From: Piscicola geometra | Taxonomy: Eukaryota; Annelida; Clitellata; Hirudinida; Piscicolidae | Direction of reading: 5' to 3' | Assembly: GCA_943735955.1 (NCBI GenBank) | Contig: OX030955.1 | Location: 2,641,234 to 2,705,233, forward strand | DNA: 64,000 nt | Part shown: one piece after another, positions 38,572-53,300 of the stretch | Position numbering within the stretch: the first letter of the stretch is position 1 | Layout: every line of letters begins with the position of its first letter | Position numbers and translations under genes: made by a program | The notes under the pieces: model-generated | What the model saw: only the letters and a program-made list of their open reading frames with translations | Told to the model about the DNA's origin: nothing | Database searches by the model: none

Positions 38572-41500
38572 GCTCAAATGTTTCAATAGCTTCATGGCGT
38601 AATGATGACAACAAATCGCAATGCCATAATTAATTGACTTAATGGGATGTTAGTTAGTGTTAGCTGATGGATGGCTTATCACTTCTCCTAACAGCAGTGA
38701 CACCGATTAGAAAGGCAAATAGAATGACTGACGATTCCATTGTAAACAAATATATTTCATGTTTTTATATTTTTAATCGGTATTTTTATGTATTGAAAAA
38801 TAAGTTTAGAATCTATAATTTAACGATTCACTAATACTTTTCAATATTAAATTCTGGTGCACAGTAGAATGATGATCAAAAGCTTTTCCGATAAAAAAAA
38901 TCCCAAACAAATTTCCAATTATAAAAGTGTTCTTAATAATATTCAAACATTGAAAGAGCTGAAAACAATAGTTTGGGAACGTCCTACATTAATGAATTAC
39001 CAATCAAGCTGTAATAAAAACTCAAAATAAACGAGTTACAAAACTGATACGAACAACAGCACCCTGTCACACTACAACAAGAACTAGAGCACTACAGATC
39101 ACCGTTCTAGCACAAGTGGGTGTTGCACTGACCAGCACTTCAAAGCTCCCACCAAACGCTCAACCGAAAATTAATAAGAGGGTGGTTGTAGAAAGAGAAA
39201 AAAAGTAATATAAAGAATTATTATTTAAGATTTAATATGAAGTTCATCTAATATTTCCGTGCCTCGTTAGAAGAACCAGCGTGGAAGCAATGTGGACCTG
39301 TGGATCTGCTGCGAATGGCGATGGAAAAGACCAAATGGAGAATAGAATTGAGCGGAAGGTTCATGAAAGAATATTTCAGAATAAATATTATGTTAAAACA
39401 TATATCTACAAGCAATAAATATTTATTTTCATTGAATGTAAAAGGCTCTGTGACTGGAGTAGAATAACTGAGTATTTATATGTTCTAAATATTTATAAAT
39501 CGTTATTAGGAATTAGCAACGAATGCTAAAACATGAAAGAATGATCTAATGCTTTTATTATGCCTCAAAACAAAGTCTTCATAAAATAATGGAAAATGAT
39601 TTATACCGCAAATCTACCTTCACTATCGCATTTCCGATAGGATTAGAAAGTATCATTTTGGGGAAAAAACCTCTGCAATACATCGTCTTTTGTTACATTA
39701 TTACTTATATAAAAATGATTGATAAAAAAGTCATCAATACAGTCCAGGCTTTCCTTTATGTTGTAATTAGGCAAGTAGGCTGGTTACAGAATGAAATTGC
39801 GTATGCGGACGTAATTAGTGAATCTCTGAAGAAGAAGATGAGAAAATAAGAATGATTATTTGATACGAGATACTGCTTGTTTGTAAGTGAACAGGGTCTA
39901 CCTACAAGGACATGATGAAAATATATTTCAAAATATTGCTTTAAAAATTTTGATCGATAGAATACATCATTAAAAAGTAATGATTTATTCTCTTCTCATT
40001 ATAACAAATTTTAGTTTCATTCTAGTTTTATTTTAATAAAGCCAAAATGTTATAAAGAGTAAGCAATTTGTTCATATTCCTCTTCCTAAATTATTACTTT
40101 TTCGTATTTCTATATGTCGAAGAGAACAATGAGTTAATTACCGAACAATTGGAAGCTTGAAAGTTTTTGTTTGATCATTTTTAAACTTTTCGTAATTTTC
40201 AATTTTTTCCAAAAATACTTTCAGTTAATTTATTACATTTCAAATTTATTACATCTTTTAAATGTTGACATATGTGAACCAGTAAAAGATTTTAAGAGTA
40301 AAATTAAAAAATCTTACTGACAAAAGATGATATAGTAGACGGCAATAAGTCATAAAATAAAATATAATTTATAAGTAAAGAAGTAACTATTTTAAAGGAA
40401 ATGGAATGAACATTGAAAAAATGGAACCATCTGTATTAAACAAAAACAATTGTCTAGAAGCGGAAGCAGGTGATCACAAGGTAGGCGTTTATGAAAACAG
40501 GCGACATTAAAGTATTGCAAAGAAGAAGTCAAGGAAGCAGGAAATGTAGGTCTCACTTCAAGAGAGATATCACAAGCGGGTCACCATATTACGAAGCCTG
40601 CAATGCATCAAAGAGCATTGGAAGAGGCATATTCCTTTGTAGTGAAACTAGAAGACAAAGTGGGTTGGATTAGAGCGGGCAGGTGACTATGGGCGGACCA
40701 ATTCTTCACATCCGCAAAGAAGGCTGTGCTTTATACGCTGGAAGCAGATTTTCTCGCCAGGCACGTACGCACTCGAACACACTAACAAAGTTTCGTGAAC
40801 CTTCGATACTTTGTAGGCACTTTTTTTAGAATCATGGCTGATAATGCTTTCGGTCTGCAACGTTGGCATTGAGCCACAGTCTCCAAACTAATTCCTCCCC
40901 AGTGGCACAAACGGAAGCTTCCACTGGTGGATTATTGAGTGAGTAGATGGTGTTGCTTCTTGCGTAAGTGGTCGCCATGGCTGCATTGATTAGTACCTGT
41001 TTGTTTGCCTGTCTCTTTACCCTTCATCGCCTGTCCTCGTTCCGAAGTGTGATATTAATTGTCTTACACAATGCTGCTTGGTGACGCCAAGTGTTATTTA
41101 TATGTAATACGTTATTTGCATTGTCTAATGGAGCTTATTACTTGTCTTTTACGTGTTGTTTGTATTTTATAATATTTATTGTGAGCAAATACTCATTAAA
41201 AAATATATTTTTACAATTTAAACACTTTATTAAATAGTTTAAATTTATAACTAAATCATGAAATATTCCATAACTCCAAAATTCAACTCCTAATAATAAT
41301 AAATCAACGAACTTTAAACCAGGCTCAAGACACTTGTATTAACAATAAATCGAGAAGCGGGCATCAATGAGGCAAAGCAGAAGGCATTTGATGATTAACC
41401 GACACATCCTCCGCATCCGTCACCACCATTTGCACTCTCAGTGATTTATGGCCTAGCATTCATAAACTCTATTTGAGAGTTTCCGATTTTCAACTTGGAT

Positions 41501-44500
41501 ATTTATATATAAAATTGTATTAATAATTATAATTTTATGGATTTATAACATTAAAAAAGAAGACACATAAAGAGTAAGAAATATTAAGAACCGAGTTTTT
41601 TTCTTCAAACAATTCAAAAACAGTTATTATTTAACACCAATATCATTAAAAAATGTATTTAAATGTTTTATCAAATAGGCTATTGCATACTTTCTCAAAG
41701 ACGACAAAAATGTTAATTTCCTTAACCAGAGTTAGATATTCAATCAGATTTTTCAATAAACCATTCACCACTTAATTCTTTAACCTCAGGATTGCGCAAC
41801 TTTGGAGTCAGCCATAAGTAGTCTAAAAGGATTCTTCTAACATTACATGCGTGACAACAAAATTTGAAATTAATTTAAGATTTTATCTTTATTTCAAGTT
41901 ATCTCCAAAGCATCTCTCATTGTTACCGTCCATAATCACTTTTGTGGTGTTCGTTTCGCTGCATGTTGCATCAGCCAGGAAAGGCAAACAGAGTGACATG
42001 GGGCGTGAAAATGGAGACCTAGCAGATTGATGGCTGTATTTAAAACAAAACTTGCAAAAATTATTTATCTCAGTTACTGGTTTTGATATATTCTAACCTC
42101 TCGAAAGTACTCAACTATGCCACCCAAAGGAATCCAATTTAAGAAATTAATGATACATTGCGGAGATTTTACATAATTCACATAATTCGCTTCAAATGGT
42201 GTTAATTGTTACGTCTACTGCATTGGCAGACAAGTCGAAGTGCCTTGGAACACACAGGCACAGGTCCTCATAAAGGAGGGTATTCAGTGAAGTAACAATT
42301 AGCAACACGTCCCACGTTAAACACGTCAATTTGACGCCTAAGGATTAGCTCGAGTCGTTAATATTGTGCAATGTACTTCAATAAAGAGGCATATGTCTTC
42401 AATACGCTGTTATTAATCATCAGAATGCGTACGAAATAGATAATAATGTGAAAAAACAAAACTTATTAGGTAGGTAAACAGTTTTAATGGCTAATATTAG
42501 ACAAAACACCAGGCATGAGAACAATGAATCATTAAAACAATCAATTTTAACTCCAAACTGTCTAAATAACAACGGTCTAAAATTCGATTTTTAAATCTAA
42601 GTTTTTCAAGTTAATTATCGCAGAATTCGAGCCTATGAAAAAAGTATATTATAATATAAATCAAGAATCGTCTTGTAGCATCAAAGGGTGTGACGTAACT
42701 ATGTTGAAGAAGCAGGAGAAATGCTTTGTGCAGGTGCCATGCAGGGCGCCCTTCTTGCGTGTAACAGAAGATTTCTTTGTCGAAGCACTTCCTTTCATCC
42801 TTTCCAAAGTTTTGTGTCCAAGGGTGCGCAAGTTTTTTATACGTTTTCGTGAGGATTGTAGTTTGCTTTTTATGATTCTTAAGTGTTTTAACTCTTTAAA
42901 AAGTTGCCTAAATTTTGCTATAAAAAAGAGTACAACCTCGCGGCTTTAAGGCTTTGCAGACAAAGTGCTTAATCAATAGTGCAAGATAATTTTCGTTTAA
43001 GAACACCTTTGGACTAGTTTCGGTCTTTTAGGCTTTAAAGCCAGTGAGGCTTTTAAGGTTTATAATTAGATAGTCTTTTATGGTTTTTTAATGTAGATTA
43101 AAACATTAAAATAGATGATATAGGTTACTGAGCCATTGGTGAGGTTACCGCAACAATAAACTTAATTAAAATCAAGTTACGGATCATGCTGTTTGCTTTT
43201 GTGTCTTAAAAATGACCAGAGTAAACCCTTATAAATTATAACTTTATGCTTTCTGACATCTGTCCCCTGCGTCAACGGCATTGTCTTCTAGAAGCCACAT
43301 CAATCTTCAATGGATCTCTTACGGACTTTCTAATGGCTTCGTAATGGGGTTCGTAATGACATTTCAGTAAAAGCTCAGAAAGCCTCTTCGAAATTAGGTT
43401 TAGACGGGTGTTGCTTTGTAAGGCTGCATTGAACCGATACGCAGAAAAGCGGGCCACGAAAGTGCAGTTACACTGGCTCATATAAGCGACCTAAAGCTCG
43501 CAGTCCCCTGCCAGGCAACCCTACCTGCTGCGTAATCAAGCGCTCAGACGGCTTTCGTGGTGACTGTGATGCCTGTAATGAAGGTAACAAAGAGGTTTCA
43601 TTTAATACGAGCCTTTAGTGGTTGAATAATAAATTAAATATTTCAAATAAATATTGATTTAATTTGGTAATATAATTAGTAAAATAATTATTTAAAAAAA
43701 ATGGATTAATTAATAATTTCCATAAAAGTCATTAGATTGTGGGTTTACAAGGAAGAACTATTGTCAAGGGTTTATCGAAATGAAAATTTGTAAGAAAAAT
43801 AGAAACAATAAAATTTTCTAATAGTGAGAAAAAGGCATGGCTTATTGATAACCTATTTTAAATATTTCAAGGGTTTTCAGGGCAGGGTGTAAGTATTTAG
43901 ATAAATGGATTAATAAAAACCTCCATTTAAATAATCTTCAAATATTTATATATATATATTTAAAAATCTATTATAACTGTTATGTAATTATTAAAATAAA
44001 AATAATGATTACGGTCATTATTAAACCAGAACAACCGCATCAACTACAACAACGACAACTACAACGAAATCTCTGCATAACTTGTTTATACATCCATTGC
44101 ATGAATTTCCACTTTGAAACTGATAAAGTATTTTTGATGTAGCAACAACGATAACGACAACGACGACAACGACGAGAAGAATCCAACAGTGGGACTATTA
44201 TGGCCCTATTTGCTCAATGCTTGAAGCACTTCGTTGAGGAGGCTTGAGTTGTGATAAAGATTTCTGATAGAGGGATAAGGATCTTGAAAACGTTAAATGA
44301 TTTGAAAGAGTAACATGTATATATCAAAATTTAATGATTATCATGTCTATTTTGTTTAAAAAATTACAATTGTTTTTAATTGATTTTATAGAAGATTTTC
44401 TAAACAATTCAGTTTTTCTCATAAGTGTGTTAGCAATAATTCGATAAAGACGTTTATCGGAAAAATCAAAAGAACTTAACTCTATCGAGGCTTAAGTAGA

Positions 44501-46519
44501 GGTCTTATCGCAACGGTGTGAACGGCATTTGAAGACGAGATCTCTCTAAGAGACATTTTAGTGCCATTTATCAAGAGTTTTATTAATGATTATTTGCCTA
44601 AAAAAAAGATTGAAGAATAAATTTTACTGTTGATTAATTGCATGAAAGTATAGTTTTATTTTATAGATAACTAATTTTGAGAAAATTTCTAAAACATTAA
44701 AAAAATCTTTTTTATTTGTGTGTAAAATTTAGTTTTGTGATAGTAACTATTTCTTTCGCCCTTTTTTCTAAATTATGATTATCACCTACTTTACACAGCG
44801 ATATACTGCAAAGGTTAGTAATAACTACGAAAAAGAAGTTTTCCCTAGACGTCCGAACATTTACGCTCTGAATCTACTGCAATAAGCATCACGCCCCCAA
44901 GTCTAACCTGTGGCGCTGTCTTGCATAACGGCGCCTTAGACAATAAAACTGCAGGATTTCCCTTTTGCTTAAATACAATTTTATTTTTTTATAATCTTGA
45001 TCATGTTTTTATTGGTTGTTTTTATTCATGCCTATTTGAATAAAACATCGATTTTATAAATAAATAAATAAATTGTGAGTGTCTTTTTTGAAATTCGTTG
45101 GAATGAAACCTTGCCAATATCATTCAAGCTATTCACATTTTGGCATTTAAAAATTATGAATTTAGAAGTATTAAAACAAGTGAGTTAATTTTAATTCATA
45201 AAAATCTAAAAATACAATCTTTGAATAATTTTTCAATAAGTTTAATGTGGTGAATTTAAATTCCGGCAAGTGGCCATATTTTGCCTCCATGGACAACCAA
45301 CAAATGCTGCTGTCGTGAACCAGAATTTTGTTCTTAACAAAACAGATGTTTTATCATCATTATATTGCTTTATAAAAATATAAATTATATAATATTTTTA
45401 CATTAAAAAAATGGTTATAAAACAAATAATATTTTTTATAAATTTATATACATGAAAAATAAAAATTTATATTTGAACGACATAATATATATATATATAT
45501 TCATACAAAGGCATATGTGGGCACGTGTTGGTATGCATAGGAATAGCAGGTGTACGGCAAGCGGGCCCTTTTAAATCGCTGCACTGCCATTGGCTGCCTC
45601 TCGCAGTTACCTTCAATGGCATTTGAATAATGGGTTCCCTTACGTTTGTATACATATGTATGTATCTGCGTCTATGTATGAATGTGTGTATGGGCATGTA
45701 GTAGTAAATTAATGGTAGATGTAGCGATATGTCTGTATAGGAGTGTAAGTGGTGTGAAAGGATTTAAAAGAGGTTGAGGTCTGTAGGAATAACAGTTTTA
45801 CCAGTTGTTTTCAGCAGAGTGTATCTTTAGATTTATAAAGTATGATAAGTGAGATTATTCAGAAAAAAAAAATTTAGTAAAGAAATTTCAAGAAGCCAAA
45901 AAAAATTTTCAATTTGTAGTTTACCATTTTTTATTAAACACTTTTAGCTGATTTAATAAAAAGTACTTCAGTGTATGAAAGAGCCTAAAATAGAATTTGT
46001 AACTTTCTGTAACTGACCAAAGTCCCAGTGAACGGCTCCGAACTATCGTAGCACGAGAGCTCCAGATTACAGTTTCTCACCAGGTCTGTTCTTTCTCACT
46101 TCTGCCATTCCTCCATACCCTATATATTTTAAGAATAATTTTTCGGCTTCTGGTTAAGACATAGCTGTTCAAAAACTTTTTTGTAGTCCAATGAAATTAG
46201 GTTTTGAAATTGTACGATTCATGAGTATACTCAAATCTTTGTGGAATTAACGCATAGAAAGACGGTTTCCTAGACGGAACGCAAGCATAGCTAATGCTGG
46301 ATAAGAAAGATACGAGTTAATTATTAATGGATCAGATATACATTTATTTTATATTATATATTATTTGAATAATTTTTAACTAAAAAATATATTATATTAT
46401 TTATTTTAACAATTTCATAATTTAATGTTGAAGACTATTCTTCAACGACAAAACAACTATCGAATCTTCATTAGTGACAAAAAAAGATAATTTTTTACGC
46501 CTGCTGTATGTATGTTTAT
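38572..46519. other. Gene desert, middle part
   Basis: AT-rich with no exon I can support. GC-richer unique islands at about 39040-39170, 40480-40990, 41330-41470, 41930-42010, 42210-42350, 42690-42840, 43260-43590 and 45490-45660. The last holds CACGTG, CAGGTG and ATTGGC within 150 bp, a promoter- or enhancer-like density of sites. A small (CAACGA)n tract lies near 44140-44175. Confidence 0.45.
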
Positions 46520-46580
46520 AATCAATCAATCAAATAAATTTCTATAGCGCTCTTACATCAAATTCAAGAGCGCTCTGCAA
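46520..46580 (-). mobile_element. LINE 3' tail with intact hairpin (minus strand)
   Basis: AGCGCTCTT (46546-46554) and AAGAGCGCT (46566-46574) form the same 9-bp hairpin with an 11-nt loop as at 23281-23309. On the minus strand it is followed by TATAGAAATTTATTTGATTGATTGATT. The loop is conserved between copies (AAATTC shared). Confidence 0.75.
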
Positions 46581-47115
46581 TGATTTTATCCCACGTAGGT
46601 TTTCATGTTGTAAAGAATTTTGCACATGAAAAATTATTTACTCTTAAAACTTTTTCAGCTGTCAATGAGCACTATTATTCAAAAATTTCCACACAGAAAA
46701 ATATTTGAGCATAAAACAGAACTAATGCCTAAAATAACCCTTCGTACTGCGAATGTCAAATACGAATAACGCTACAATGTAGCGACTCGCTACATATTTT
46801 GGTATTACAAGTGAACGTCTGCTAATCAAAGTTCTGTCATCTGTCCTCGCTTTTAAACGTGCCTATATAATACAGATTCAAGTGATTTATGCCAGTCTTT
46901 TGATAGCATTTTAGAACATAATGAAATTTGTAGTCAAATTACTATGTCTACTTGAGTTGGCATAACTGTACTTGTTTGACAAATATCTAAAAGGTTCTTG
47001 CTCGAAGACAACTTCATAAAACAAATTATAATTAGAATTTCATTATTGTCTTTTTTAATAAATGAAAGATTTTACATTAGACATTCACATTCTCTTTGAT
47101 ACACCCAACTTCAGA

Positions 47116-47387
47116 CAAAAAATGTACAAGGGGTTTTTCAGGCCGTTCGAGAAAGAAAGCCGTCTCAATCACTCTCACCATTCACCTGCTACGCAACCTC
47201 TCCACTCAAAACTACTGCCAAACACCCACTCACATATCTCACAAGCACATCCCATCTCTCCTTCGTTTCCCATTCCTTCTTGTGCATCCTTCCGAATGGC
47301 TTCACTCTGCAGACACCTGACTCCGACCAAACGAAGGGCGTTGACTGTCCTCAGTAACAATGTCGTCGTGAAGAAAGAACGCAAAGG
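47116..47387 (+). CDS. Candidate upstream exon of ovo
   Basis: A GC-richer open stretch between an acceptor-like ACTTCAG (47109-47115) and a good donor AAAG|GTGAAG (intron from 47388). It ends MASLCRHLTPTKRRALTVLS then NNVVVKKERK plus one base. That phase (1) is exactly what the first zinc-finger-gene exon at 54463 needs, as it starts with two bases. Codon third positions are GC-rich, unlike the surrounding desert. No recognised motif; the usual MPK/R-x-FL start of Ovo proteins is not here. The link over 7 kb is an inference and chance is a serious alternative. Confidence 0.3.
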
Positions 47388-50300
47388 TGAAGCTCTTTAG
47401 AAAGATATTTTTATTTAATTTTTTAAAGAATTTTTATATAATAGCTCAAATGAGATTTAGTTTAATGAGACGTTTGTTTCATTAATGGGTAATGTTTGTG
47501 GATTTATAACTAACTTAAATAGGTTTTAACGATTTTACAAGTTATTTTGTTTTTAAACTTTTAATGAGAACTTTTAATCCTCCTCACCTAACGCAAGCCA
47601 TCTGTGAACTGACACCTTACACTTGCACACGCATTTCCAGAATTTAAAACTCCATTGGCTCATTCATTTAGCGGCGTACATTTAAATAACGCATATCCGA
47701 AGACACTTTGCGTGACTGTTCAGGGCTGGAATGCACAACATCTTCCACACAAACCTCACGCCATTACAGCTCTTTGGCATTCGTGTCTCCTATACAAAGT
47801 TTTGGTATTTTCGTGTAGAAGTCCATTGCTTTCGCCTCCATGCAGACTCCCTTTCATATGCATAAAAGCCTTAGTGGTCGGGTGAAAACTAAGAATAAAT
47901 TATTTTACATTATTTTCAAAAATAATTAAATTGGAATTTTAGATAATGACATAAACAACAGACTATATAGTGATTCATAACGACAAGTGATTGGCTGTTG
48001 CGGTATTTAGTGAAGTGGCATGTTTAACAAAATGTCCAGGAAACGTGCTCCCACTCACAATTTCACGTTGTTCAGTCGTCAAGCTTCCCATTTTAAATAT
48101 TTAACTAATTAAAACAATTAATTATATATATTTTTTTAATTATTAAAAAGTGCTTTATTAAAAACGTGTATTTTTTGTTTGTAGGAATAATTAATTGTAT
48201 AAAAATCTATTAAAATTTTCATCAATTATTTATTAATTGTTGCTTGTGCAATCCTAAAATATAATTAAATCAAAAATCATTTTAAAGCTACCGTCTGCTT
48301 TGACTTCTTTCCCACAGCGAAGTCGTTCACTCTCACCCAGAACATATGGATAATTAAATTCAAACTTAAAATTCGACAAACGATTTTTAATCACAACCTC
48401 CCGCTCAATAATAAATAAGCCGTTTTGCATATTTAAATCTAGCTCTAAGAATTATATAAAAAAACTTTTAAAAAGTTAACATGAAATGAATACATATTTA
48501 ATGAAAGGATTATACCATTTCACAAAAAAAGCACACATAAGATATATAAAACAAATAACCAGAAACCAAAAATCAAGACTAAATTTTATGAGACATCAAA
48601 AATGTCTATCAAAGTCATCGAAACTTCTCGTCCGTCAAGTCACTGCCGTGTGAACACACCTGTTAAGCGGTGCCCGCCGATGCATGGTCGGACATATCGA
48701 TTCATACATACTCCTCTTAATCGTATGTGTTTGCATGAACATAGTGTTACAAAAGTTATTCAGTCCCATATGAAGGGAAATTCTACTTCAATACAATATA
48801 CCCCAATGTATTCAATACAATGTAATATGTATATAGGCGTTCTTATGAATAGAGGCAATTAAAGTGAGCAGCATCTGAGAGAGCCTCGACGGAGACTTTC
48901 CCATGGCACTTGATGTTGCCGCAGTGAGATTGCCTCAATGCGGTCCTCTACAATAGAAATATTCGCTTTCTTCGGGTGATTCTTGCTGTGATTAAGTTCG
49001 AGATTTTTTTATGGTTATTGGATTTTAATGATTTTTCTATTATACATTTTTATATTCTTTCACGGCTTGACTTCGTCGCTATTTTGAAGCCTCTTCATGG
49101 ATTTATTGTCGCTTCCTTCTTCTCACCACCACGCCGATGCATCGGCATTCAGAGCAATCATTCCACCATTGCATGCATTGTCACGTCCCTCTTCTGAATC
49201 GCCATGCAAGAAACCTTACATAGAAGCTTGTCAAAGGATTCCTGGTGTATGGAGACTTTAAGAAACTACTCTCATGTCATTAAAAATCAAGTACTCTCCG
49301 TAAGAAAGTCTCCTTTGCCCAAGGGAAGTGAAGGACTCTAGATTGAAATAAATGCCTTTTTGAAATCCTATTTTCAATCAGAACCTCAGCGTTCCGACTT
49401 GAGTTATTTTGGTGAGAAGTTGATAAAATCTTTCAGTTGAAGCGGATAATTTTACGGTATATTTTGACTTTTCATTCAACCCGAAAGAAAATAAGTTAGC
49501 AATACCAAGTACCATTTTTACATTAAATATTCGAAAATTCTCAAGTGTTTGTAATGATTATTAACGATGGAAAACGCCTATTAAAAATATATAAATAATC
49601 ATATTATTATTCATAATATAGAAAAAAATAGATAAAAGAATAAGAAAAGTAATGTAGGCATACGGAGAAAGAGTATCCGAAACGACACGCTATCGTCTTA
49701 AACGGTATGCATTGCTCAAGTACTTTACGTTGACTATTTAGTCTGCTTTTTTATAATTTATGCTTTTATATTTTTTCATGTTTTGGATATCTCAAGATGC
49801 GTTCTTGCACAATCATTTATTTGATTTTTTTTTTTTTCAGATTTTTCAATGAAACCGAAACATTTTTGAAAAACATTAATCAATTATTTGCATTTTTGAA
49901 AACTTAAATTCTTTTATTTCCTAATGATTTAAAATTTTTAAACAAAAAAAAGTGCGATGCCCAAATTGAGAAACAATAATCGATTTGAAGTATGAAGAAA
50001 GAACATTTAAAAGTGCATTTATTCACGAAACGACTAATAAATCAACAAACTCGATAAATTCTCTCCAATCATCAGCTACACGCGATTTTGACTACCGAAT
50101 TCTTTGTGACACGAGTAGATTGCACATACATAAATACGTACGCACATGTATATAATAAATACATACATACATATACAATGTATATTATACTTAAGACATG
50201 TTCTGTTATTTGAAATCACCTGTTACCTTCGTTGTTCGAAATAAGACAGAAGACGCTTAAAAAGAAGCGCAAGTGAGAAGTGGTGATGGTAGCAATGATG

Positions 50301-53300
50301 ATGATTATGGTGGGTTGATGATGATCACAATCGTGGAAATCGATGAATAGATAAAAAGTATATTTAAAAAAATTCTTTTTATTAATGAAAACAATGTCTG
50401 CATAAAAGACAATATTCAAATGGAAGCAACACATTATTATTTTTAAAAACTAATTCAAGTTGAAAAGACATTCAACGTAGATAACGCAACTCCAAAAACC
50501 GCAACTAGAAATCACTGTAATTATGCAGAGACAATTCCTCCGCTACACACACGTGTCTACCCATCGACATCGAGATTACATGCATATACAATGCATATTA
50601 TACAATGTATAATTTATACATACATGAGAAAATTCTTTGAAAAAACATAAAAATACAAAACTCATTTGAAGACGCACATGCACACATATACAGAAACACA
50701 CACAAACACATACAGGCATAGAATTTTCAAAAACATATGTCGCTGGAGTAATGACATAGCTCCCGAGAGCACCGATGCGTGGAAACCCATTATTTATCCT
50801 CACCAGCCTATAGACACGCACAAAAAAACACACACACACACTGACACACGCACACTAACCAACAAAAACACACAACACCCAAACATACATACTACATGTT
50901 TAGAATATACATAGTTAAGCTAAATTATATGTAATTTGGCATTTATATATTCACATATACGGTATATGATATACCTATCTTTTTGTATGTAAGCCTTCAG
51001 TATGTTCTCATATACTGGGTTATCTTTAAAGCCTGGTGGCGAGAGTTGCTTGCAATAGGGGTTTCATGGCACGCGCACAATGCTGCGTGTGTCCTTTGTA
51101 TGTGTAATTATGTGTGTGTGTGTGTTTGTAGTTCTGTGTGTCTGTATATGTGTTTTTTATGTACTTTTGTTTTTATGGGTGTTTTTACGCATGTGTATTT
51201 ATTTAATAAAAAAATGTTTATGGAAAAAAAATTTAAAGTTGGAGAATTATTTTTTAGGGAATAAAAAATCTTCTAAACCTCTTCAACCGCTTCACGGGGT
51301 TTTTGGTTGACACCAATGTAATCACTCCACTATTTCATGGTGCTTCTTTTTGACACTCTTTCCATCCTTCTATATTTCTCTGCGTGACACACACATAGAC
51401 ACACACATACACAAACACACACACACAAGCACACACAAGTACATTGTCTGTGAGCCTGCTTGCGGATGTGGATGGCATGTAGGGCGTTGTCATACCAGGC
51501 TACATCCGCTATCCCTTGTGGATGTCTCTGTGGTTGTCTCTCTGGATGTCTCTGTGGATTTTTATATTTTTTAATTTGGTGAAAATACACAGGTTTCTTT
51601 GTCTTTCTTTGTGAGTTTTTAATCTATATGGGTTTCCTAGTAGCCTTCAAGTTTACTTTTTTTTACTCAAAAATGTATATTTAATTTGTTTTGGTGTATT
51701 TAATTATTTATTAGAGTTTTTTTTAATATATTCACCATTAAATTTTTTTCTTAAAATTTTAATTTACGAAATTTCTCACAGTGAAATCTGTTAAAGAATG
51801 ATCATCCAGTCATGAAGCTAATTTAAAATGCTCGCAGGGTTGATAGAGGCTTAAATAATGCGGAATTCCTGTCACTCTCTTTCACGAATCGTTAACTCCA
51901 TACAATTATGACAACCCCTCCTTTTTGAGAATTATTAATCCACCTATTGTGTCATTATATTAAAAAGCAAAGGAAGGAAATTAATAAAAAGTATATTTAT
52001 TTTAAAAAAATATTTATAAATTTTTTTAACTATTTTTAATCTAAGGAGCTGTGTATTTACGTAGGTGTTCAGAAGCTCTGGGTAGGCATTTTTATTCTAA
52101 AACCCATTTCAGAGCACAATCGGAAAAAATAAAAACAAAAATTGTAAAAATATGTTCCAAAAAAATCGTCAAATATGGAGGTTCCATATATTTGCACATA
52201 TTCGAATGGACGCTCTTTGAAGTTGTGGCTTAATGGAGGACACACTCTCAGACGTCAGCCAAGTCGAACGATTTGTGTGCAGTCAAAGCTGATCACTCTC
52301 GACCGAACGACTGTCCAAACATTTGCCCTTGCATCTTCAATTAAATCTTCACATGATCTTTTATCATCGATTCGGATTTAGCCGTTTGAGTGGTTGTTTG
52401 TGTGTATGTTTGTGTGTGTGACTTTTGGTATGAAAGTGTGTTTGTGTATTTCTTTATCTTTTGTGTGTTTAATTGAATATATGAGCATTTTAATAGAAAA
52501 AAAGATACTCGTTTATTTTGAGATATTTCGAATATTTAAAATTAAATACACCCGCAAAGATGAATGTAGATGAACTTCTAAAGATATCTCTAATGATTGT
52601 TGGATGTATGCTTTCAAGTATGTTTCTTTAAGACGCTTTTCATAAGGGGTAGTGGTAATGGGAGGAGAAGGCGTAGGGTTGGGTAATCGAATACCCTTGT
52701 AAGACTATAGTCTTGAGTCCAAATGAATATTAAAAAGTACATTACGAAACCTATACCCTCAAAATCATTTATCTTAATAATAAATTTAATATAAAAAAGC
52801 AAGTTTTAAAAAAAGATGATAAAAAGAAAATAAATAAATAAAGTAATAATGTAACTTTTTATATTATAACATCATTATTTTATTTTGTCATAATCATCAA
52901 CGTATTCTCCCTGCACATTCTTTCATCCTTTCTTCATTCAATTGCATAAGACACTTAGCGTAGTAAGGCGAAATAATCGTATAATAGGAAAATTAGGCAA
53001 CCTTTATTATAGTAATTCCTTGTTCAAATATATATATAAGACATATTAATGAAATATTTTAAATCATATCAAATTAATATGTATTTATAAAAGTATTTTT
53101 TATATTACATAGAAAACCTAGGAATATATTGTATATTTATTTATATAAATAAATGAGAGTTTATCAAGTTTCTCGACTGATTGCAAATAAGTTGAAATAA
53201 TCACAAAAACGGTGTTTCACAAGCTCAAACTTATGATAAAAAAGCATCAAAGAGTTCTAGAACCTTCTTGGTGCCTATAAATTATAGTATAGTTATAAAG

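Noticed and set aside
48602..48862. 86-codon open stretch in the desert
   Set aside because: No motif or splice context; more likely part of a GC-richer noncoding island.
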